Shown here piece after piece: positions 61,229 through 64,000 of a stretch of DNA of 64,000 nt. The translations under genes were made by a program, and so were the position numbers. Positions within the stretch are counted from its first letter, which is position 1; each line of letters opens with the position of its first letter. This DNA comes from Betaproteobacteria bacterium (GTDB taxonomy: Bacteria > Pseudomonadota > Gammaproteobacteria > Burkholderiales > Rhodocyclaceae), in the NCBI GenBank assembly GCA_012026885.1, contig VEPL01000007.1:62001-126000 (forward strand), in the 5' to 3' direction. The notes under the pieces are model-generated. The model had not been told where the DNA came from. It searched no databases and saw only the letters and a program-made list of their open reading frames with translations.

Positions 61229-62479
61229 ATGACCATGCCTTCCTTCAGTCCCGCCCTGCACTACCAGGCCTACCAGACCCTGGCCGACCTCTCCGCGCCG
61301 ATGCGTGCGGTGGCCCGTCACTTGGCGCCGTGGCTGCATCACAGCCTGTTCTGGTTCCCCGAGAACCAGCTGCTGCGCAGGGCGGCCGGGGCCTGCGAGG
61401 TGCTGGCGCTGGCCGGGCTGACCCACGCTCGCCCGCCGTTCGGCATCGACAGGGTGGACACGGAGGCAGGCACCGTGTTGGTGAGCGAGGAGGCGGTGTT
61501 CGCGACGCCATTCTGCACCTTGGTGCGCTTCCGCAAGGAGAACGCATCCGAAGGCGAGCCCAAGGTGCTGCTGGTGGCGCCGGCCTCAGGCCACTTTGCG
61601 ACCCTGCTGCGCGGCACGGTGCAGACCTTGTTGCGCGACCACGACGTCTATGTGACCGACTGGCACAACGTGCGCGACATTCCGCTTTCCGTCGGCCAAT
61701 TCGACCTCGATGCCTTCATCGGGCACATCATCGATTTCGTCGACCGGCTCGGGCCGCATACCCACCTGGTTGCCGTCTGTCAGCCGACGGTGCCGACGCT
61801 CGCTGCGGTTGCCGTCATGGCCGAGGATAATCATCCGCACCAGCCGCGCAGCATGACGCTGATGGCCGGGCCGATCGATTGCCGGATCAATCCGACCGAG
61901 GTCAACCGACTGGCCACGGACAAGCCGATCGAATGGTTCGAGCGCAACCTGATCGGCACCGTCCCGCTGCGCTACAAGGGAGCTTTGCGGAAGGTCTACC
62001 CTGGTTTCCTGCAGATTTCGGCGTTCATGAGGATGAACATCGATCGCCACAAGGAGTCCTTCCGCAAGATGTACAGCCATTACGCGGCCGGCGAAACCGA
62101 GCGCGCCACCGGAATCAAGGAGTTCTACGACGAATACCTGGCGATGATGGACCTGCCCGCCGAGTTCTACCTGCAGACGGTGCGCAAGGTGTTCCAGGAA
62201 TACCATCTGCCGCAGGGCAAGCTCGAATACCACGGCCGCTTGGTGCGGCCGGAGCTGATCCGGCGAACAGCGCTATTCACTGTCGAAGGCGAGCGCGACG
62301 ACATCTGCTCGGTCGGCCAGACGCTGGCTGCACACGACCTGTGCGCCAAGCTCGCCCCCTACCGCAAACAGCACCACCTACAGGCGACGGTCGGCCATTA
62401 CGGCGTGTTCAATGGCAAGCGCTGGGAACGCCAGATCTATCCGCGCCTGCGCGATTTCATACATGCCTTCGACGAATGA
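61229..62479 (+). CDS. phaZ: Intracellular polyhydroxybutyrate depolymerase
   Basis: A 416-residue alpha/beta hydrolase of the intracellular PhaZ family. It has VLLVAPASGHFATLLRGTVQ, VYVTDWHNVRDIPLSVGQFD and the active-site motif AVCQPT with Cys184 as nucleophile instead of serine. The C-terminal YRKQHHLQATVGHYGVFNGK holds the histidine. It mobilises native PHB granules. The ATG at 61229 (or 61235) was chosen over a longer frame. A PHB store suits a nitrogen-fixing lifestyle. Confidence 0.92.
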   Translation: MTMPSFSPALHYQAYQTLADLSAPMRAVARHLAPWLHHSLFWFPENQLLRRAAGACEVLALAGLTHARPPFGIDRVDTEAGTVLVSEEAVFATPFCTLVRFRKENASEGEPKVLLVAPASGHFATLLRGTVQTLLRDHDVYVTDWHNVRDIPLSVGQFDLDAFIGHIIDFVDRLGPHTHLVAVCQPTVPTLAAVAVMAEDNHPHQPRSMTLMAGPIDCRINPTEVNRLATDKPIEWFERNLIGTVPLRYKGALRKVYPGFLQISAFMRMNIDRHKESFRKMYSHYAAGETERATGIKEFYDEYLAMMDLPAEFYLQTVRKVFQEYHLPQGKLEYHGRLVRPELIRRTALFTVEGERDDICSVGQTLAAHDLCAKLAPYRKQHHLQATVGHYGVFNGKRWERQIYPRLRDFIHAFDE

Positions 62480-62507
62480 AATGCCGGCGAGCGACGTACG
62501 CCGGCAC

Positions 62508-62568
62508 TACGCAATCTAACGTATTTTCCGGTCGATACCCCGGTCGTAATCTGGCGCTGCACTGCACA
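62508..62568 (+). promoter_or_regulatory. Urt leader element, copy 1
   Basis: A 61-bp segment 36 bp before urtA that aligns without gaps to 63940-64000. Conserved blocks: TACGCAAT, CGTATT, TAA-C-CTG and the last 14 bp CGCTGCACTGCACA. This suggests one regulatory element placed before two genes. Confidence 0.6.
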
Positions 62569-62603
62569 ACGCAGCCCGCCATTCCAACGTCCGAGGAGCT
62601 TCC

Positions 62604-63866
62604 ATGAGCAATCGTCGCAACTTCATCAAGGCCACCGTCCTCTCCGCCGCCCTGGCTTCCATCGGCATGGCGGCCCATGCCGCCGACACCATAAAGGTCG
62701 GCATCCTGCACTCGCTGTCCGGCACCATGGCCATTTCCGAAACGGCGCTCAAGGAAACGGCGCTGATGACCATCGAGGAAATCAACAAGGCCGGCGGCGT
62801 GATGGGCAAGAAGCTGGAGCCGGTCGTCGTCGATCCGGCTTCCAATTGGCCGCTGTTCGCCGAAAAGGCCCGCCAGCTGCTGACCAAGGACAAGGTCGCC
62901 GTCACCTTCGGCTGCTGGACCTCGGTCTCGCGCAAGTCGGTGTTGCCGGTCTACAAGGAACTCAACGGGCTGATCTTCTACCCCGTCCAGTACGAGGGCG
63001 AGGAGCTCGAGAAGAACGTCTTCTACACCGGCGCCGCGCCCAACCAGCAGGCCATTCCGGCCGTCGAATACCTGATGTCCAAGGACGGCGGCGAAGCCAA
63101 GCGCTTCGTGCTGCTCGGCACCGACTACGTCTATCCGCGCACCACCAACAAGATCCTGCGCGCCTTCCTGAAGTCCAAGGGCGTCGCCGATGCCGACATC
63201 ATGGAGGACTACACGCCGTTCGGCCACAGCGATTACCAGACCATCATCGCCAAGATCAAGAAGTTCGCCTCGGAAGGCAAGAAGACGGCGGTGGTGTCCA
63301 CCATCAACGGCGACTCGAACGTGCCCTTCTACAAGGAACTGGGCAACGCCGGCCTGAAGGCCACCGATGTGCCGGTCGTCGCCTTCTCGGTCGGCGAGGA
63401 AGAACTGCGCGGCGTCGATGCCAAGCCGCTGGTCGGCCACCTGGCCGCCTGGAACTACTTCATGTCGCTGAAGAATCCGCAGAACGAGAAATTCGTCAAG
63501 ATGTACAAGGAGTGGGCCAAGAAGCAGAAGCTGCCCAATGCCAACACCGTCGTCACCAATGATCCGATGGAAGCGACCTACGTCGGCATCCACATGTGGA
63601 AGCAGGCGGTCGAGAAGGCCAAGTCGACGGATACCGACAAGGTGATCGCCGCGATGGCCGGGCAGACCTTCGACGCACCGTCGGGCTTCAAGCTGAAGAT
63701 GGACGAGACCAACCACCACCTGTGGAAGCCGGTCTTCATCGGCGAAATCAAGGCGGATGGCCAGTTCAACGTGGTCTGGAAGACCAAGGGCCCGGTTCGC
63801 GCGCAGCCCTGGAGCCCGTTCATCCCCGGCAACGACAAGAAGAAGGACGAGCCGGAAACGAAGTGA
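62604..63866 (+). CDS. urtA: Urea ABC transporter substrate-binding protein
   Basis: A 420-residue periplasmic binding protein of the UrtA/amide-branched-chain family. The Tat-type signal is SNRRNFIKATVLSAALASIG with cleavage after AHA. Family text includes VGILHSLSGTMAISE, TFGCWTSVSRKSVLPVYKEL, LIFYPVQYEGEE and DYVYPRTTNKI. It delivers urea to UrtBCDE, whose genes should follow beyond the window. Starts behind GAGGAGCTTCC. Nitrogen control is likely. Confidence 0.96.
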   Translation: MSNRRNFIKATVLSAALASIGMAAHAADTIKVGILHSLSGTMAISETALKETALMTIEEINKAGGVMGKKLEPVVVDPASNWPLFAEKARQLLTKDKVAVTFGCWTSVSRKSVLPVYKELNGLIFYPVQYEGEELEKNVFYTGAAPNQQAIPAVEYLMSKDGGEAKRFVLLGTDYVYPRTTNKILRAFLKSKGVADADIMEDYTPFGHSDYQTIIAKIKKFASEGKKTAVVSTINGDSNVPFYKELGNAGLKATDVPVVAFSVGEEELRGVDAKPLVGHLAAWNYFMSLKNPQNEKFVKMYKEWAKKQKLPNANTVVTNDPMEATYVGIHMWKQAVEKAKSTDTDKVIAAMAGQTFDAPSGFKLKMDETNHHLWKPVFIGEIKADGQFNVVWKTKGPVRAQPWSPFIPGNDKKKDEPETK

Positions 63867-63883
63867 TCGGCTTGCTGCAATCC

Positions 63884-63915
63884 GCGAAAACGGGGGCTGC
63901 GGCCCCCGTTTTCGC
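63884..63915 (+). terminator. Strong hairpin after urtA
   Basis: A 14-bp stem GCGAAAACGGGGGC / GGCCCCCGTTTTCGC with a 3-4-nt loop and no T-run. Such hairpins after binding-protein genes usually attenuate transcription into the permease genes and stabilise the upstream message. Confidence 0.65.
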
Positions 63916-63939
63916 TGGGACGATGCCGTCTCTTTCAGC

Positions 63940-64000
63940 TACGCAATTCATCGTATTCACCAGACCGGGCAGGGGACTTAACCTGTCGCTGCACTGCACA
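63940..64000 (+). promoter_or_regulatory. Urt leader element, copy 2
   Basis: The second copy of the 61-bp segment described at 62508-62568, ending exactly at the window edge. It follows the urtA hairpin and presumably precedes urtB. Confidence 0.55.

Noticed and set aside
62551..62566. Sigma-54-like CTGGCGCTGCACTGCA before urtA
   Set aside because: The GG to GC spacing is one base too short and the related copy at 63981-63998 lacks the GG, so it is not a convincing -24/-12 promoter.

Overview
The window is a GC-rich (visibly well above 60 %) bacterial chromosome segment. The best fit is a nitrogen-fixing betaproteobacterium of the Rhodocyclales type (Azonexus/Dechloromonas/Azospira-like). 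The reasons are a molybdenum nifHDK cluster with a sigma-54/NifA promoter, a divergent draT, a nadE-glnB pair, an intracellular PHB depolymerase, a urea ABC transporter gene and typical betaproteobacterial housekeeping genes. This is judged from protein character and gene order only; no search was run.

Layout. 1-7.3 kb holds core genes: nadE (cut by the window edge), glnB, a small conserved gene, then smr-trxB facing a crp/fnr-ftsK-lolA run. 7.3-17.9 kb is a compact minus-strand block of small envelope, enzyme and unknown genes with many 1-4 bp overlaps. It includes a DUF2784-like protein, an amidohydrolase, a MAPEG protein, a permuted acyl-carrier-like protein, zinc-ribbon membrane proteins, an SGNH esterase, HemG, a Tat-exported protein, a PliI-like lysozyme inhibitor and an AT-richer GIY-YIG gene. 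18.2-23.2 kb returns to core genes: rarA, a DUF4126-like gene, serS (with a second copy of its 3' end just downstream), mltF and tRNA-Ser(CGA).

23.2-37.1 kb is an integrated element of about 13.9 kb in the 3' end of tRNA-Ser. It has 16-bp att repeats, arm-type repeats near both ends, a P4-type integrase, an AlpA-like regulator, a RepA-type helicase with iteron-like repeats, ERF, SSB, an exonuclease, a RuvC-like resolvase, a RadC-like protein and a small tail module with a tape-measure protein. No capsid, portal, large terminase or lysis gene is visible, so it looks like a satellite or strongly reduced prophage.

37.2-43.1 kb is an oligopeptide-type ABC transporter operon without a binding-protein gene. 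It is followed by mltD, a tRNA-Ala-Glu-Asp operon with a textbook promoter, gltX, a broken tRNA, tRNA-Val and a dihaem cytochrome. 47.6-56 kb is the nitrogenase region: nifHDK, nifT, a ferredoxin, nifY/nafY, a DUF6129-like gene and an LRV iron-sulfur protein on the minus strand, with draT divergent. DraT would switch NifH off by ADP-ribosylation and GlnB would report nitrogen status, so both ends of the window touch nitrogen control. 56-64 kb carries a permease-histidine kinase-receiver fusion with a LuxR-type regulator, a GST, a PHB depolymerase and urtA. The kinase/regulator pair close to urtA suggests sensing of a nitrogen-rich solute.
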